The notes: generated from the letters alone by a model not told the origin. 64,000 nucleotides of DNA from Sphingobacteriales bacterium TSM_CSM (GCA_002212725.1 MTCR01000082.1:1-64000); one strand, 5' to 3'. Counted from the first letter of the stretch, positions 9,415-18,661 are shown. Translations and numbers: made by a program.

Positions 9415-10740
9415 TTATCTTTTCAAAATCCATGCCTGCGGATAACCCGATTTTTTGAGTCTGTCCATTTCTGTTTTGGCAGCCGATTCGGTGGCGGCAT
9501 AGTATCCAACGCGGTAGCGCCCTTTATCGGGTGGCAATGCATACACTTTACCCGAAGCATTGCTCAATTTCAATGCCAGTTTATTTGCTTTGCTCTGCAC
9601 ATCGTAAGAAGCTACAATTACATAGTATCCGGCGGGCGCTTCGGCAGTGGTTTCGGTGGCATTGCCGCGGTTATCAGAGGTAGAAGCAGTGCCGGTGGTG
9701 GTGGTGGCAGTGGTAGTTGCATTGCCGCGGTTATCGGTGGTGGTGGCAGCAGTTCCGGTGGTTTCTGTTGTGGCATTGCCGCGCACATTACCGGTTGAAG
9801 CATCGGAATCTGAACCTGTTGTTGTGCCGGTTGCAGTTGTTGCTGAACCGGTAGCTGCGGTATTGTTGGCATTGTTTGCATTATCTGTGCTGCCTGTGGT
9901 GGTGGCAGCCGCAGAATCGGAACCGGTATAGGCGGTATTAGCCGAAGTGTCATAGGCGGCGGCATTGTTGGTGCTGTCGGTTTGTGCAGTGTCTTGCTGT
10001 TTTTTACCCGATGGTAGTTGCGACAGCAGAATAATGAAAGCCAACAGCATGAACACCGGCAGCAACCACCACCAATAGTTGGTTTTTTTGGCCGGCGGCG
10101 CTTCGGGTTGTTCGGCATTGGCGGCAATTTGCGTGGTTTCATTTGTATTGCTGCCTGTAGATGCCAGAACCTCGTGCAAACTTCGCTTTTCGGTAGTTTC
10201 AACAACCGTTACCGGGGTTTCGTCTTCGGGTTCTTCATACACATCGGTATTCATTCCCATGCCGGTTCCTACGGGTGGGGGAGGTAAATCTGCGGGAGCG
10301 GTTCCCTCTTCTTCGGTTACGGGCGGAAGTTCAACAGGAGTCAGCCCATAGGTATCTGATGAAAAATTGGCATCGGCAAACGGGGTAAACGCAATGCCCT
10401 GCAAGGTTTTGGAAAGTGTGCCAATACCTTCCAGTACAGCAGGTTCTCCGTTGGCGAATTGGTCAAAAATGTTGTCCACAAAATGCGACACATAAATACC
10501 GGCTTCTCCTTCGGCAATTTTTTCCATGCGGGCAATATGGCTAATAAGCAACCCGTCGTTCAGGTTCAGTTTTTCGTTAAACTGCACGGTTTTTACCGGC
10601 GGCAGTACTACGCCATCGGTTTCGCGGATGCGTGCCGGTGCATATTGGGTAAGAAAAGCCCCCAAACCGGGCACTACTACTGAACTGTAATCGTACAACA
10701 AAGATTGAATGTATTGAACTATGTTTACTTTTTTTGCCAT
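9415..10740 (-). CDS. HU-CCDC81 / SPOR domain envelope protein
   Basis: The 441-residue protein has four parts. Residues 1-130 are the Bacteroidota HU-CCDC81 pair, related to the DNA-bending HU fold (MAKKVNIVQYIQSLLYDYSS, VVVPGLGAFL). A cytoplasmic Pro/Glu-rich linker runs from about 135 to 215. One membrane helix spans 222-240 (WWWLLPVFMLLAFIILL). A long Thr/Ala/Asn/Gly periplasmic linker (245-368) leads to a C-terminal SPOR domain (370-441, ending YPQAWILKR). SPOR domains bind denuded glycan at division septa. An HU fold in the cytoplasm joined to SPOR in the periplasm suggests a link between the nucleoid or a cytoplasmic partner and the dividing wall; this is inference. Start ATG at 10740. 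Confidence 0.85.
   Translation of the reverse strand: MAKKVNIVQYIQSLLYDYSSVVVPGLGAFLTQYAPARIRETDGVVLPPVKTVQFNEKLNLNDGLLISHIARMEKIAEGEAGIYVSHFVDNIFDQFANGEPAVLEGIGTLSKTLQGIAFTPFADANFSSDTYGLTPVELPPVTEEEGTAPADLPPPPVGTGMGMNTDVYEEPEDETPVTVVETTEKRSLHEVLASTGSNTNETTQIAANAEQPEAPPAKKTNYWWWLLPVFMLLAFIILLSQLPSGKKQQDTAQTDSTNNAAAYDTSANTAYTGSDSAAATTTGSTDNANNANNTAATGSATTATGTTTGSDSDASTGNVRGNATTETTGTAATTTDNRGNATTTATTTTGTASTSDNRGNATETTAEAPAGYYVIVASYDVQSKANKLALKLSNASGKVYALPPDKGRYRVGYYAATESAAKTEMDRLKKSGYPQAWILKR
9649..9786 (-). repeat. Degenerate tandem repeat in the SPOR protein linker
   Basis: Three copies of an RGNATT-type unit, at residues 320, 338 and 358, are spaced 18-20 residues apart. At DNA level the + strand shows ATTGCCGCGGTTATC twice and a third diverged copy. 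Length variation between strains is likely. Confidence 0.6.
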
Positions 10741-10874
10741 GGCAATTGGTTTGTTTTTTTACTGTTGTTGGTTAATAAACGGCTTAATTATGCTTATTTT
10801 GTATGTTTTATTATAAGTAATGCTGCTTCACGGGTAAAACCAGCAAGGCCACAAGCCATGCTTGCGGGGCTTTG

Positions 10875-12557
10875 TTAAAACCTTACCGTAATGCCGCCCA
10901 AGGCATTGAACCCGTAACCGGGGTAATAAAGAAAACGCTCTGCCTTAACCGAGGCAATGTTGTTTAGGTTGGCAAAAATAGCAATATTTTCAATAATTGA
11001 GTACCTTGCAGAAAGGTTTATGTCTATGGTTCCTTTTAAATTGGTTGATTGTCCGTTGGCAATTTGTGCTTTTGCACCGTTCAGCACATACAATGCCGCC
11101 TGTAGCGACAGTTTTTCCAGCGGGTTATAGTTGCCGGTAAGGGAGATGTTGAGCGGAAACAAATGCCAGGCCTCTGCTTGTTCGTTGGTAGAAAACCGGT
11201 TATACCGGGCGGCAAGGTTAACCCCGCCCTGTTTAAAGTTAACGGCAGCTTCGGCAGAGGCAAACCATGCGCTTACTTTATCATACAAGACGTTAAATTT
11301 GCGCAAATCGGTAGAATCGTTTACAAAAAGGGGCTGATTGGCTATTACTTCCTGCCCGCCTTTGAGGTTGTAAGAAAACGTGCCCGCATTTCCTTTCAAT
11401 CCTAATGTGCGCTCTTCGCGGCGCGAATTTTGAAATTGCAGGTATTGGTTGGTAAACGGGTTGAGTGAAGCCAGTTCCATGAAATTGTTTTTTACCAGTT
11501 CTTTTTTCCAGATACCGTAAATTTCCAGTTTGTCGGGAACCGGTATAGCCGAAATGGTAAGGTGCGGCCAGGCATAAAACTTGCTTTGGTCTAACATGGC
11601 ATTTGCGCCCAGTGTTACCGAACCAAACAAGGCGCGGTAGGAATAAGCGGGTATAAAATTGAGCAACAGGTTGTTAAAGGTTGCGGTATCTTTATAAGCA
11701 GAATAATGCGTATGCACTGTAACCGATACGCCGGAGTGTTCGTTGAACAGTTTTCCTATCTGTCCGGTTGCGATAATGTTATTTTCTTTTGCCTCGTAAT
11801 TATCGGTAAAACGGTGGAAGGCCAACTTTAGGTTATAATCGGTTTCGGCCTTGTTTTCAATTGCGTTGGTAAAGTCTGCTGCGCCCGAAAAAGTCTGGAA
11901 CAATTGACGGGCGGAGTCGGCATTTTCCGGTGGCGGCATCAGGAGGGTATCGGCATTAAAACCGTAGAAGTAGTATTTGTCGCGGCGGTAATCTGCACTT
12001 ACCCCAATAACGTTTGATTTGGTAAAGAATTTGGCATAAGCGCCCCCGCCCGACCTTGCAAAATCCTGTAAATTGAGTTTACCCTGCGATGAAAGGTAGT
12101 TGCCATGCAAACCGGCTATCATTTTTTTCGACCTGCCGGTGCTTACAGCCGCATCTATGTAGGGGGTTTTAAGGTTTCCGTAGCCGGCGCTAAGCCAGAT
12201 ATTATGTAGTTTTTCCAGTTCTTTATTGTCTTTTGGCTGTGTTTTGTATGCCAGAGGTTTAAGTGGCAACGGGTCGTAACTCATAGACAAAAACCGGTTG
12301 GGCACCATATACCCGGAAAACGATGGTTTGCGCTTTTCTAATTCTTCTTTGGTGGGTAAATCGGGTAAAAATTCTACTTTTACCGCATCTGCCAATACCG
12401 GCTCGTAGGGTTTTACTATGTCTATGTTTTCCGGCGCAATATCGTCGGTGCCGCCGGCTGCCGGGGGTTGTTGTGCTTTAACAGTTACCGCCAGCAACAT
12501 GCCTGCAGCAAATAACACAAGGTGTAATTGGGTGAAAAACTGTTTTGGTATTTGCAT
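10875..12557 (-). CDS. Outer-membrane beta-barrel protein (TonB-receptor-barrel-like)
   Basis: There are about 560 residues from the ATG at 12557. The N-terminus is a signal peptide (QLHLVLFAAGMLLAVTVKA, then QQPPAAGG). A Pro-rich acidic stretch (IDIVKPYEPVLADAVKVEF) follows, then alternating beta strands to a C-terminal phenylalanine (FNALGGITVRF), the usual outer-membrane assembly signal. The barrel resembles TonB-dependent receptors, but no plug domain or TonB box is evident. It therefore may be a pore or structural barrel. It lies upstream of the HU-SPOR gene on the same strand (134-base gap). A TTG/ATG extension to 12608 adds only a basic stretch before the signal and is less likely. Confidence 0.72.
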   Translation of the reverse strand: MQIPKQFFTQLHLVLFAAGMLLAVTVKAQQPPAAGGTDDIAPENIDIVKPYEPVLADAVKVEFLPDLPTKEELEKRKPSFSGYMVPNRFLSMSYDPLPLKPLAYKTQPKDNKELEKLHNIWLSAGYGNLKTPYIDAAVSTGRSKKMIAGLHGNYLSSQGKLNLQDFARSGGGAYAKFFTKSNVIGVSADYRRDKYYFYGFNADTLLMPPPENADSARQLFQTFSGAADFTNAIENKAETDYNLKLAFHRFTDNYEAKENNIIATGQIGKLFNEHSGVSVTVHTHYSAYKDTATFNNLLLNFIPAYSYRALFGSVTLGANAMLDQSKFYAWPHLTISAIPVPDKLEIYGIWKKELVKNNFMELASLNPFTNQYLQFQNSRREERTLGLKGNAGTFSYNLKGGQEVIANQPLFVNDSTDLRKFNVLYDKVSAWFASAEAAVNFKQGGVNLAARYNRFSTNEQAEAWHLFPLNISLTGNYNPLEKLSLQAALYVLNGAKAQIANGQSTNLKGTIDINLSARYSIIENIAIFANLNNIASVKAERFLYYPGYGFNALGGITVRF

Positions 12558-13011
12558 AGCCCGAGTACGGTTTGGTAATTTTGCCCTAAAATTCGGTTTT
12601 TTCGGCAAGTTTAACGCAATTTAGTACAATTTTATTTGTCATAGTGGTGTAAAGCCATGCTTTTTTATTGTTTTGGCGGTTTTAAGCGGCGGCGGCCGGG
12701 CAAAACGGCGGCAAGGCTCTGTGCAGCGCGGGTATTTATTGGTTGCAGGTAATACGGGCAGGGTATTATGTGCGTTGTTTATAAAGGTAATTCCATGTTT
12801 GAGGCGCAGGGCAGGTTAACCGATATATGGTTCTATCTCTTTGACCGGGCGAGGAATAAAATACTGCCAAGTTATAACAGGTATTCTTTATGCGCTCCAT
12901 CTTTGAGCGCATTGACATTTGATGCCCGGAAATTGGTGCCCCGGTGGTGCAGGGAACTTTTGGAGTTGGGTAAAATGCCCGAAATCTCTTCTGCAGAGGG
13001 TTTATTCGGTT
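12558..13011. other. Gene-free stretch with one hairpin
   Basis: No credible gene is seen. Small frames on both strands lack family features. At 12890-12912 there is a perfect inverted repeat (ATGCGCTC, 7-base loop, GAGCGCAT) without a T-run. The 120 bases after it run directly into repeat copy A and may be another repeat unit or a decayed element. Confidence 0.5.
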
Positions 13012-13193
13012 GCGCAACGTACTTATTCAGGTTGCGCCTTTGGTGGTGGTGATGTTCTTCACTAAATTCCTTCAATTTTACCGCAAGGAACGCAAAATTC
13101 CGCAAAGTTTTTTTTTACTCTTTGGTCAATGCTTCAAATCAGCAGGGAACAGGAGAAAATGCCTGGATTTACAGATAGTACCTGAATAGTTAC
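13012..13193 (+). repeat. Dispersed intergenic repeat, copy A
   Basis: First of four copies (others at 17546-17731, 48908-49084 and 56315-56486). Shared blocks are GTACTTATT..., GATGTTCTTCACT, TTTTACCGCAA-GAACGCAAA, CGCAAAG followed by a T-run, GGTCAATGCTTCAAAT, and GGATTTACAGATAG...GAATAGTTAC. In this copy the head hairpin is GCGCAAC/GTTGCGC in place of AAAGGTAC/GTACCTTT. The T-run has nine Ts against seven in copy B, which shifts the short reading frame. The tail points to the 3' end of ribBA, 58 bases away. Confidence 0.85.
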
Positions 13194-13251
13194 AGCGAAT
13201 TTTGTTTGCGGGTAAATACAGTCACGGGCAGTGCAATGGACGGGGTTGCAG

Positions 13252-14505
13252 CTACAATACCGGCGTAAGGTCTTTCAGAATATCGTGCCCCATTTTATCG
13301 CGTTTGGTAAGGAGATAATTTTGGTTATGGGGATTTGGATACACTTCAATAGAAACATTTTCAACAATTTCCAGCCCGTAGCCGATAAGTCCTATGCGTT
13401 TTTTAGGGTTGTTGGTCATCAGGCGCATTTTAGAAACGTTCAGGTCGCGCAGGATTTGGGCGCCAATGCCATAGTCACGCTCATCCATTTTAAAGCCTAA
13501 ACTAAGGTTTGCCTGCACGGTATCTTGCCCTTGTTCCTGCAACTGGTAAGCCTTTAATTTGTTTAGCAAGCCAATGCCGCGCCCTTCCTGGTTCATATAG
13601 AGTACAACGCCTTTGCCTTCCTTTTCAATTTGCTGCATGGCATTATGCAGTTGGTCGCCGCAATCGCAACGCAAAGAACCCAGCACATCGCCGGTTAAGC
13701 AGGAAGAGTGTACGCGCACCAGAACCGGTTCGTTTGGTTGCCAATTACCTTTGGTGAGCGCCAGGTGTACGTTGCCGGTATGCACTTCGGTATAGGCTAT
13801 GAGTTTAAAATTCCCCCATTTGGTGGGTAAATTAATGGCAACTTCCCTGTGAATGAGGCGTTCGGTTTTCAGGCGGTAGGCAATAAGGTCTTTAATGGCA
13901 ATAATTTTAAGGTTAAACCGGTTGGCAACTTCCATGAGTTGTGGCAGTCTGGCCATGGTTCCGTCTTCGTTCATAATTTCAACCAGGGCACCGGCGGGTT
14001 CAAAACCGGCTAAGCGGGCAAGGTCAATGGTAGCTTCTGTGTGGCCGGCACGACGCAGGACGCCGCCACTTTTAGCCCTGAGTGGAAAAATGTGTCCGGG
14101 TTTACCAAATTCATCGGGGTGTGTGTTGGGGTCAATGAGCGCCTGTATGGTTTTTGCTCGGTCATGCGCCGAAATTCCGGTAGTACAGCCATGCCCTATC
14201 AGGTCAATAGAAACGGTAAAGGGGGTTTTGTGGGTAGCGGTATTGGCACTTACCATTAAATCGAGGCCAAGCTCATCGCACCGTTCTTCTACAACCGGAG
14301 CGCAAATGAGGCCGCGCCCGTGTGTAGCCATAAAGTTGATAATTTCGGGTGTTACATTTCGGGCGGCGGTTATAAAGTCGCCTTCATTTTCGCGGTCTTC
14401 ATCGTCCACCACAATTATCAGTTTTCCGGCTTTAATATCGGCAACTGCTTCTTCAATGGTATTGAGCGTAAACTCAGGCGTTTCGTTTGGTAGGTTTCCA
14501 GACAT
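13252..14505 (-). CDS. ribBA: Bifunctional DHBP synthase / GTP cyclohydrolase II
   Basis: The 417-residue protein is two enzymes of riboflavin synthesis in one chain. Residues 1-215 form 3,4-dihydroxy-2-butanone-4-phosphate synthase, with DDEDREN at 34-40, the [11 protein letters not shown] block and [16 protein letters not shown]. Residues 216-417 form GTP cyclohydrolase II, with zinc cysteines Cys269, Cys280 and Cys282 ([17 protein letters not shown]) and the catalytic [12 protein letters not shown] loop. Length and both active sites look intact. Its first 32 bases overlap the 3' end of the glycosyltransferase gene upstream, so it is likely translated from that transcript. Riboflavin synthase is encoded separately at 52491-53123. 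No FMN riboswitch is visible. Confidence 0.96.
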   Translation of the reverse strand: MSGNLPNETPEFTLNTIEEAVADIKAGKLIIVVDDEDRENEGDFITAARNVTPEIINFMATHGRGLICAPVVEERCDELGLDLMVSANTATHKTPFTVSIDLIGHGCTTGISAHDRAKTIQALIDPNTHPDEFGKPGHIFPLRAKSGGVLRRAGHTEATIDLARLAGFEPAGALVEIMNEDGTMARLPQLMEVANRFNLKIIAIKDLIAYRLKTERLIHREVAINLPTKWGNFKLIAYTEVHTGNVHLALTKGNWQPNEPVLVRVHSSCLTGDVLGSLRCDCGDQLHNAMQQIEKEGKGVVLYMNQEGRGIGLLNKLKAYQLQEQGQDTVQANLSLGFKMDERDYGIGAQILRDLNVSKMRLMTNNPKKRIGLIGYGLEIVENVSIEVYPNPHNQNYLLTKRDKMGHDILKDLTPVL

Positions 14506-15709
14506 TGCTTTCTATTCCTTTTATATATTTAATTAATCCGATAAATAAACCAAGGTTCATGAGGTAAAAGTACCGTGCAAACCTGAACAATTTAATATTT
14601 ACATTAAATTTTCCGAAAATAAAATCGGCAAACCAGAGTACCGGACCGACACATTGCAATACAAACAACAAAGCATAAAATTTGGTTCGGAAAGCAAGGT
14701 ATCCTGCAATACAAAAGGCAGCTATAAGCAGCAGCGGGGTAAACCAGCGCAGCACTTTATGCGAAAGAAAGGCAAAGGCGATAAAGCCTTTTTCGGGGGC
14801 AAGCAGGCGCCAAAACCGGCGCAGATTTTGGAAATTGCCCGATGAGATGCGTTTTTTGCGGCGGTATTCTTCCTGTATATCGTCTGACACATCTTCATAG
14901 CAAACGGCTTCCAGTTCTTTAATGGCGGTGTGGCCTTTTTCGAGGGCAAGCATGGTGAGGTAAAAATCATCTACCACAAAATTAGACGGAACCGGTTCAA
15001 ACAAGGTGGCGCGCATGGCATAACAAGCGCCAAATGCTCCCATCATACAGCCGCCAATAAGGCTTTCGTAGTGTTTGAGTACGTTTTCGCGCTTTATGTA
15101 CCACATTTCCTGATACGAAATTCCGGTATCTTTAACACCTATGTTAAGTACATTGGCACCCACCACACCGGTTTGGGGGGTTTTAAAGTGTTTTACCAGT
15201 TGGTATAGCAGGGAGGGAGTAAACAACACGTTGGCATCGGTTAAAACCAGTACAGACTGTGGTGGCAAACCGGTGCCGTTTGCTTCCATAAGGCGGTTAA
15301 TAATACGGGGTTTTCCGTTCCGGCCTTCAAATATGGTGAGTTTAATATTGGGATACCGCTCAGCATAGCGGTTTATGATTTGGTGGGTGGCATCTGTAGA
15401 GCTATCGGAACCAATCCACAGTTCTACTTGTGTTAACGGGTAGGTGGTATCAAAAATGCTGTCGAGTTTTTGCGCCAGTACTTTTTCTTCATTATACACT
15501 GCCATGAGTATATACACGCGGGGCAACGGGTGGTTGGGCAGGTATATTTGCCGGTTGCCGGTTTTGCCCTTTGCTTTCCATGGCAGCCAAAGCGGGTAAA
15601 AGAGGTAGGTGTGTGCCACCGCCAGTACCGATAACCAGAAAATTATTTGAAGCAACAGCAGCAAAACGGGTGAATTAGCAAGTTGGAAAGAAAGGTTTAT
15701 GCACCACAT
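14474..15709 (-). CDS. Family 2 glycosyltransferase, membrane-bound
   Basis: The 411-residue protein has an N-terminal membrane helix (residues about 15-40), a GT-A catalytic domain and a cluster of C-terminal helices (about 315-400). Catalytic motifs are [32 protein letters not shown] (DxD-like), a [15 protein letters not shown] acceptor loop and [17 protein letters not shown] in the place of QxxRW. This is the architecture of processive or lipid-linked polysaccharide synthases. The sugar and acceptor are unknown. Its ATG follows directly after the TAA of the GT4 gene (15710), and its end overlaps ribBA. Confidence 0.88.
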   Translation of the reverse strand: MWCINLSFQLANSPVLLLLLQIIFWLSVLAVAHTYLFYPLWLPWKAKGKTGNRQIYLPNHPLPRVYILMAVYNEEKVLAQKLDSIFDTTYPLTQVELWIGSDSSTDATHQIINRYAERYPNIKLTIFEGRNGKPRIINRLMEANGTGLPPQSVLVLTDANVLFTPSLLYQLVKHFKTPQTGVVGANVLNIGVKDTGISYQEMWYIKRENVLKHYESLIGGCMMGAFGACYAMRATLFEPVPSNFVVDDFYLTMLALEKGHTAIKELEAVCYEDVSDDIQEEYRRKKRISSGNFQNLRRFWRLLAPEKGFIAFAFLSHKVLRWFTPLLLIAAFCIAGYLAFRTKFYALLFVLQCVGPVLWFADFIFGKFNVNIKLFRFARYFYLMNLGLFIGLIKYIKGIESNVWKPTKRNA

Positions 15710-16921
15710 TTATTGGGTTAGCAACTGTTGGTAAAAACCAATTAATCCAGCCACTAAGGCAGTGTTGTTGTGGTGTTGCATGGCAAAGTTACGGGCATTA
15801 TAACTTATTTGGTTGCAAAACCCGGGGTTTTTTAACAGTTTAAGAAGGTTGTTTGCAAATTCTTCGGGAGTATTGGCAATGAGCAGGTCTTTTCCGGGTG
15901 TACAGGCAATGCCTTCGGCTGCTACCGATGTACAAACAACAGGTTTTCCGAGTGCCAGCGCTTCAATAATTTTAACCCGCATACCACTGCCCGAAAACAA
16001 CGGAACGGCCACCACGCTGTGCTGTTGCAGAAAGGCGGCAGCATTGGGCACCTCGCCTACCAATACCACGCCGGGTATTTGTTGCTGCAGAAACCCGGGC
16101 GGCGCATTGCGGCCGGCTACAAACAGGGTTGCATTTGGCAACTGTTGCCTTACTAAGGGCAATACGCGGGTAAAGATCCACTCTAAACCCTGTTGGTTGG
16201 GCAGCCAGTCGAGCGAACCAAGATAGCAAATGTCGGAACCGGACAAGTTGTTTCCGGGTGGGGAAAAGGGGTAGTTTTCTTCGTTAAAACCGGCGGGCAT
16301 GAGGTACATGGGCTGTTTGCAGCCCATTTCTTCAAGTTGCCGGGCATCTAATGGCGATATGGGAACCAGCCCGTTAAAACACGGCAGCATGGTTTGCTCG
16401 TAGGCTTTAAACTGTCTTGCCAGCAATGTTAAATACGCGCGCTTTACCGGGTTGTTGGTTTCGGCGGCTAAACGCTGCCAAATAATATGTTCTATGTTGT
16501 GGGTGCGCATAACCACAGGCAATTGCGGAGCCAACTGCCTTATAAGCGGCAGATACGGAGCAAGGTAAACACCTTCCATTTGCACAACATCAAAACGGTC
16601 TGTCTGCAATAATTGCCGAAGCGCAGCGGCATAGCCGGCTGAAACAAACCGGTCTATATTGTACGACCTGTTTAGGAGCAGGCATTTAAGCGCCTGCAAG
16701 GGTTTTAACCGTGTATCAACAAACTCTGCCCGAAATTGAGCCACAGCCTTTACCTCCGGTGGCATTTGTGCGGGGTTAAAGGTGTGTTTGGGTGTGTTCA
16801 TAACCAGCGCCGTTACTTTGTGTCCGGCTTTGTGCAGTTCTTTTGTTACCGATAGTATGGCAATTGCTTCGCCATCGGCGGGCGGATAGGGATTTTTCTT
16901 ACACAGTTGCAGAATATGCAT
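15710..16921 (-). CDS. Family 4 glycosyltransferase
   Basis: The 403-residue protein has two Rossmann domains (GT-B fold). The N-terminal part begins MHILQLCKKNPYPPADGEAI, with the glycine/acidic acceptor loop and MRTHNIEHIIW. The C-terminal part has DICYLGSLDWLPNQQGLEW and the nucleotide-sugar-binding block SGSGMRVKIIEALALGKPVV, with the glutamate typical of GT4. It probably adds a sugar to a surface polysaccharide or glycolipid together with the GT2 enzyme that follows with no gap. No membrane segment is present. Confidence 0.88.
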   Translation of the reverse strand: MHILQLCKKNPYPPADGEAIAILSVTKELHKAGHKVTALVMNTPKHTFNPAQMPPEVKAVAQFRAEFVDTRLKPLQALKCLLLNRSYNIDRFVSAGYAAALRQLLQTDRFDVVQMEGVYLAPYLPLIRQLAPQLPVVMRTHNIEHIIWQRLAAETNNPVKRAYLTLLARQFKAYEQTMLPCFNGLVPISPLDARQLEEMGCKQPMYLMPAGFNEENYPFSPPGNNLSGSDICYLGSLDWLPNQQGLEWIFTRVLPLVRQQLPNATLFVAGRNAPPGFLQQQIPGVVLVGEVPNAAAFLQQHSVVAVPLFSGSGMRVKIIEALALGKPVVCTSVAAEGIACTPGKDLLIANTPEEFANNLLKLLKNPGFCNQISYNARNFAMQHHNNTALVAGLIGFYQQLLTQ

Positions 16922-16987
16922 AAACCGGCGGCAGTAGTTACAGGTGGAAAGGCTTAGGTTAAAAACAAAATGTATGCTTAGAGTAGT

Positions 16988-17491
16988 TTACGCATATAAA
17001 TAAGGTTCGTTGTTGGCGGCAAGTTGTTGAATATTTCTGACTACCCGCTTCATATAAATATTCCAGAATGTTTTTGTGAAAATCCAGTGTAACGGATACA
17101 GGAATTTATTGCCCGAAAACATGGTGTATATGTATTGCACCTGTATTGTGCCATCTGGCAATGGTTGGGTAAACCATTCTCCCTCAAACTTTGAGAACCC
17201 CAACATCCAGTACTTAAAGCCCGATATTTCAATTTTCCAGTAAGCAAGTTCCTTACGCTCCAACACTTTGTCGAGTGCTGCTTCTCCCCCTTTAAAAGCT
17301 GCTGTTTTGGACATAAACACCTTTCGGGTTCCGCCAACGGTTCCCCAGGTTTCGTCGTTGGAGCAGTGGGTAACTTTGGGCATAATAAGAAAGCCGGTAT
17401 GCACCTTGGTAACATCGCACAACATGGGGGTTTTAAAAGCGCGCTCCAAGGTGGTGTTAAACAATGCTGTTACTTTTGTTTTTGTGGTCAC
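16988..17491 (-). CDS. SRPBCC family (START-like) protein
   Basis: The 167-residue protein has the pattern of an SRPBCC/polyketide-cyclase-like helix-grip fold. An early TTLERAFKTPML segment is followed by a run of strands (ETWGTVGGTRKVF, YWKIEISGFKYWMLGFSKFEGEW, IQVQYIYTMFSG) and a long C-terminal helix (MKRVVRNIQQLAANN). The fold binds hydrophobic ligands, and the ligand here cannot be told. The start is GTG at 17491; no nearby ATG fits. The two glycosyltransferases follow 66 bases downstream. Repeat copy B lies 54 bases upstream of the start. Confidence 0.75.
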   Translation of the reverse strand: MTTKTKVTALFNTTLERAFKTPMLCDVTKVHTGFLIMPKVTHCSNDETWGTVGGTRKVFMSKTAAFKGGEAALDKVLERKELAYWKIEISGFKYWMLGFSKFEGEWFTQPLPDGTIQVQYIYTMFSGNKFLYPLHWIFTKTFWNIYMKRVVRNIQQLAANNEPYLYA

Positions 17492-17545
17492 TTTTAAAAA
17501 ATTTGTTCAGGAAGTTACAAATCAGGGCACCGGTCATTTTTTATA

Positions 17546-17731
17546 AAAGGTACTTATTTAGGTTGTACCTTTGTTGGTGATGTTCTACACTGAATTTCTT
17601 TCATTTTACCGCAAAGAACGCAAAGTTTTGCGCAAAGTTCCGCAAAGTTTTTTTGCGCTTTGGTCAATGCTTCAAATGAGCAAAGAGCAGGAGAAAGAGC
17701 AGGGATTTACAGATAGCACCTAAATAGTTAC
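17546..17731 (+). repeat. Dispersed intergenic repeat, copy B
   Basis: Most complete copy. It opens with a perfect 8-bp inverted repeat (AAAGGTAC, 11-base loop, GTACCTTT). The right arm contains TACCTTTG (17566-17573), a match to the Bacteroidota -7 consensus. CGCAAAG-type heptamers repeat four times about every 9-11 bases, then comes a T-run and the shared tail ending GTTAC. The tail points to the 3' end of the diheme lipoprotein gene 92 bases away. Confidence 0.88.
17580..17723 (+). other. Short reading frame inside repeat copy B (47 codons)
   Basis: The ATG lies six bases after TACCTTTG. The predicted peptide starts MFYTEFLSFYRKERKVLRKV and is basic. The first about 15 codons are recognisable in all four copies (MFFTKFLQFYRKERK, MFFTKFLSFYSKERK, MFFTEFLSFYRKERK). 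Downstream, frame-changing length differences make the C-termini unlike. It may be chance similarity through DNA homology; no expression evidence. Confidence 0.2.
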
Positions 17732-17822
17732 TATAAAAGTTACTGCCAACCCGCATCGGTAATTGCTTTTGCGGGTTGGCAGCATCTGTATGCAGTCCTA
17801 AAATGAGCATAGCGGCACTCAA

Positions 17823-18518
17823 TTAATTGTTGGGCGCTCCTGCATCTATCCATGCTTTAATTTGCTTAATCTGGCAGTTGGGCAGTTGCGACAAGCCCAG
17901 CGGCATGGCAATAAAATCGGGGTCGTGGTTCACAGAACCATATAGTCTGCCGTCTGATGCAACCACTTTTACCGCATCATAGTTGGAGAGGTTAACCCCG
18001 CCGCCGGCATCCGGGTAAACCGATGCGCCGTGGCAACTTAAACAACTATTGCTCAAAATAGCGGTAATATTGCCGGAATAAGTTACGTTGGTAGTATCGC
18101 ACGTACCCGAAGAGGTGCAGGTAAGGTTTTTTGCACCCTGCAAAATCCACTTTTCAATTATACTTTTCTGGTCGGCGGTTAGCGGTTCATAGGGCGAAGG
18201 AGGCATTTCATTTTCAACAATTTGCTCATACACCTCGCTGCTACCGGGTTTAAAGGGTTTTACCTCGCCGGTGGTAACAATATTTACATAAGTGTCTAAC
18301 TGCACCCCTTCCTCGCTGGTTTGGGCATCATGGCAACCCGAAAAAGCACAATGCGCCTCAAAAATGGGCAGTACATCATTTGCAAAATACACTATAGTAG
18401 AGTCGCAGGGTTCGCCGGTATCAACCGGGTCTTCGGGCAGGGCAACATCATGCGTACAGGAAAAAAGCAATACGGCAATAGCCGCCAATGAGAAAAACAG
18501 AAACAGCTTTTTTTTCAT
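17823..18518 (-). CDS. Diheme cytochrome c-like lipoprotein
   Basis: There are 231 residues from the ATG at 18518. Residues 1-20 are a lipoprotein signal ending LLFS with Cys21. The first heme-type site is HCAFSGCH (Cys57-x4-Cys62-His63), with a possible Met ligand in NEMPPSP (Met105). The second is canonical CLSCH (Cys159-x2-Cys162-His163), with Met205 in AMPLG. Layout resembles the planctomycete-type cytochrome c modules and Bacteroidota SCO-independent lipoprotein cytochromes. It should sit on the periplasmic or outer face of a membrane and carry electrons. The CX4CH site is unusual. Extension to 18569 is possible but spoils the signal peptide. Confidence 0.78.
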   Translation of the reverse strand: MKKKLFLFFSLAAIAVLLFSCTHDVALPEDPVDTGEPCDSTIVYFANDVLPIFEAHCAFSGCHDAQTSEEGVQLDTYVNIVTTGEVKPFKPGSSEVYEQIVENEMPPSPYEPLTADQKSIIEKWILQGAKNLTCTSSGTCDTTNVTYSGNITAILSNSCLSCHGASVYPDAGGGVNLSNYDAVKVVASDGRLYGSVNHDPDFIAMPLGLSQLPNCQIKQIKAWIDAGAPNN

Positions 18519-18661
18519 TTGTTCAAATTTAGTTGAAAAACAGGATAAACTTGCGGCCGGTTGCAGCATACTGTTTGTCTGAAAACAACAGCTAAAAATG
18601 TTTATGGGTGAGGGGCTGTTAAGCGTTGTGATACAATTTTATAAACGGCAAATACGGTTTT

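Noticed and set aside
9649-9786. Short regularly spaced repeats as a CRISPR array
   Set aside because: The repeats are in frame within a coding linker, only three units, diverged, and no cas genes are near.
12768-13052. 94-codon plus-strand frame before and into repeat copy A
   Set aside because: It ends inside the repeat and shows no protein-family features; more likely chance plus repeat sequence.
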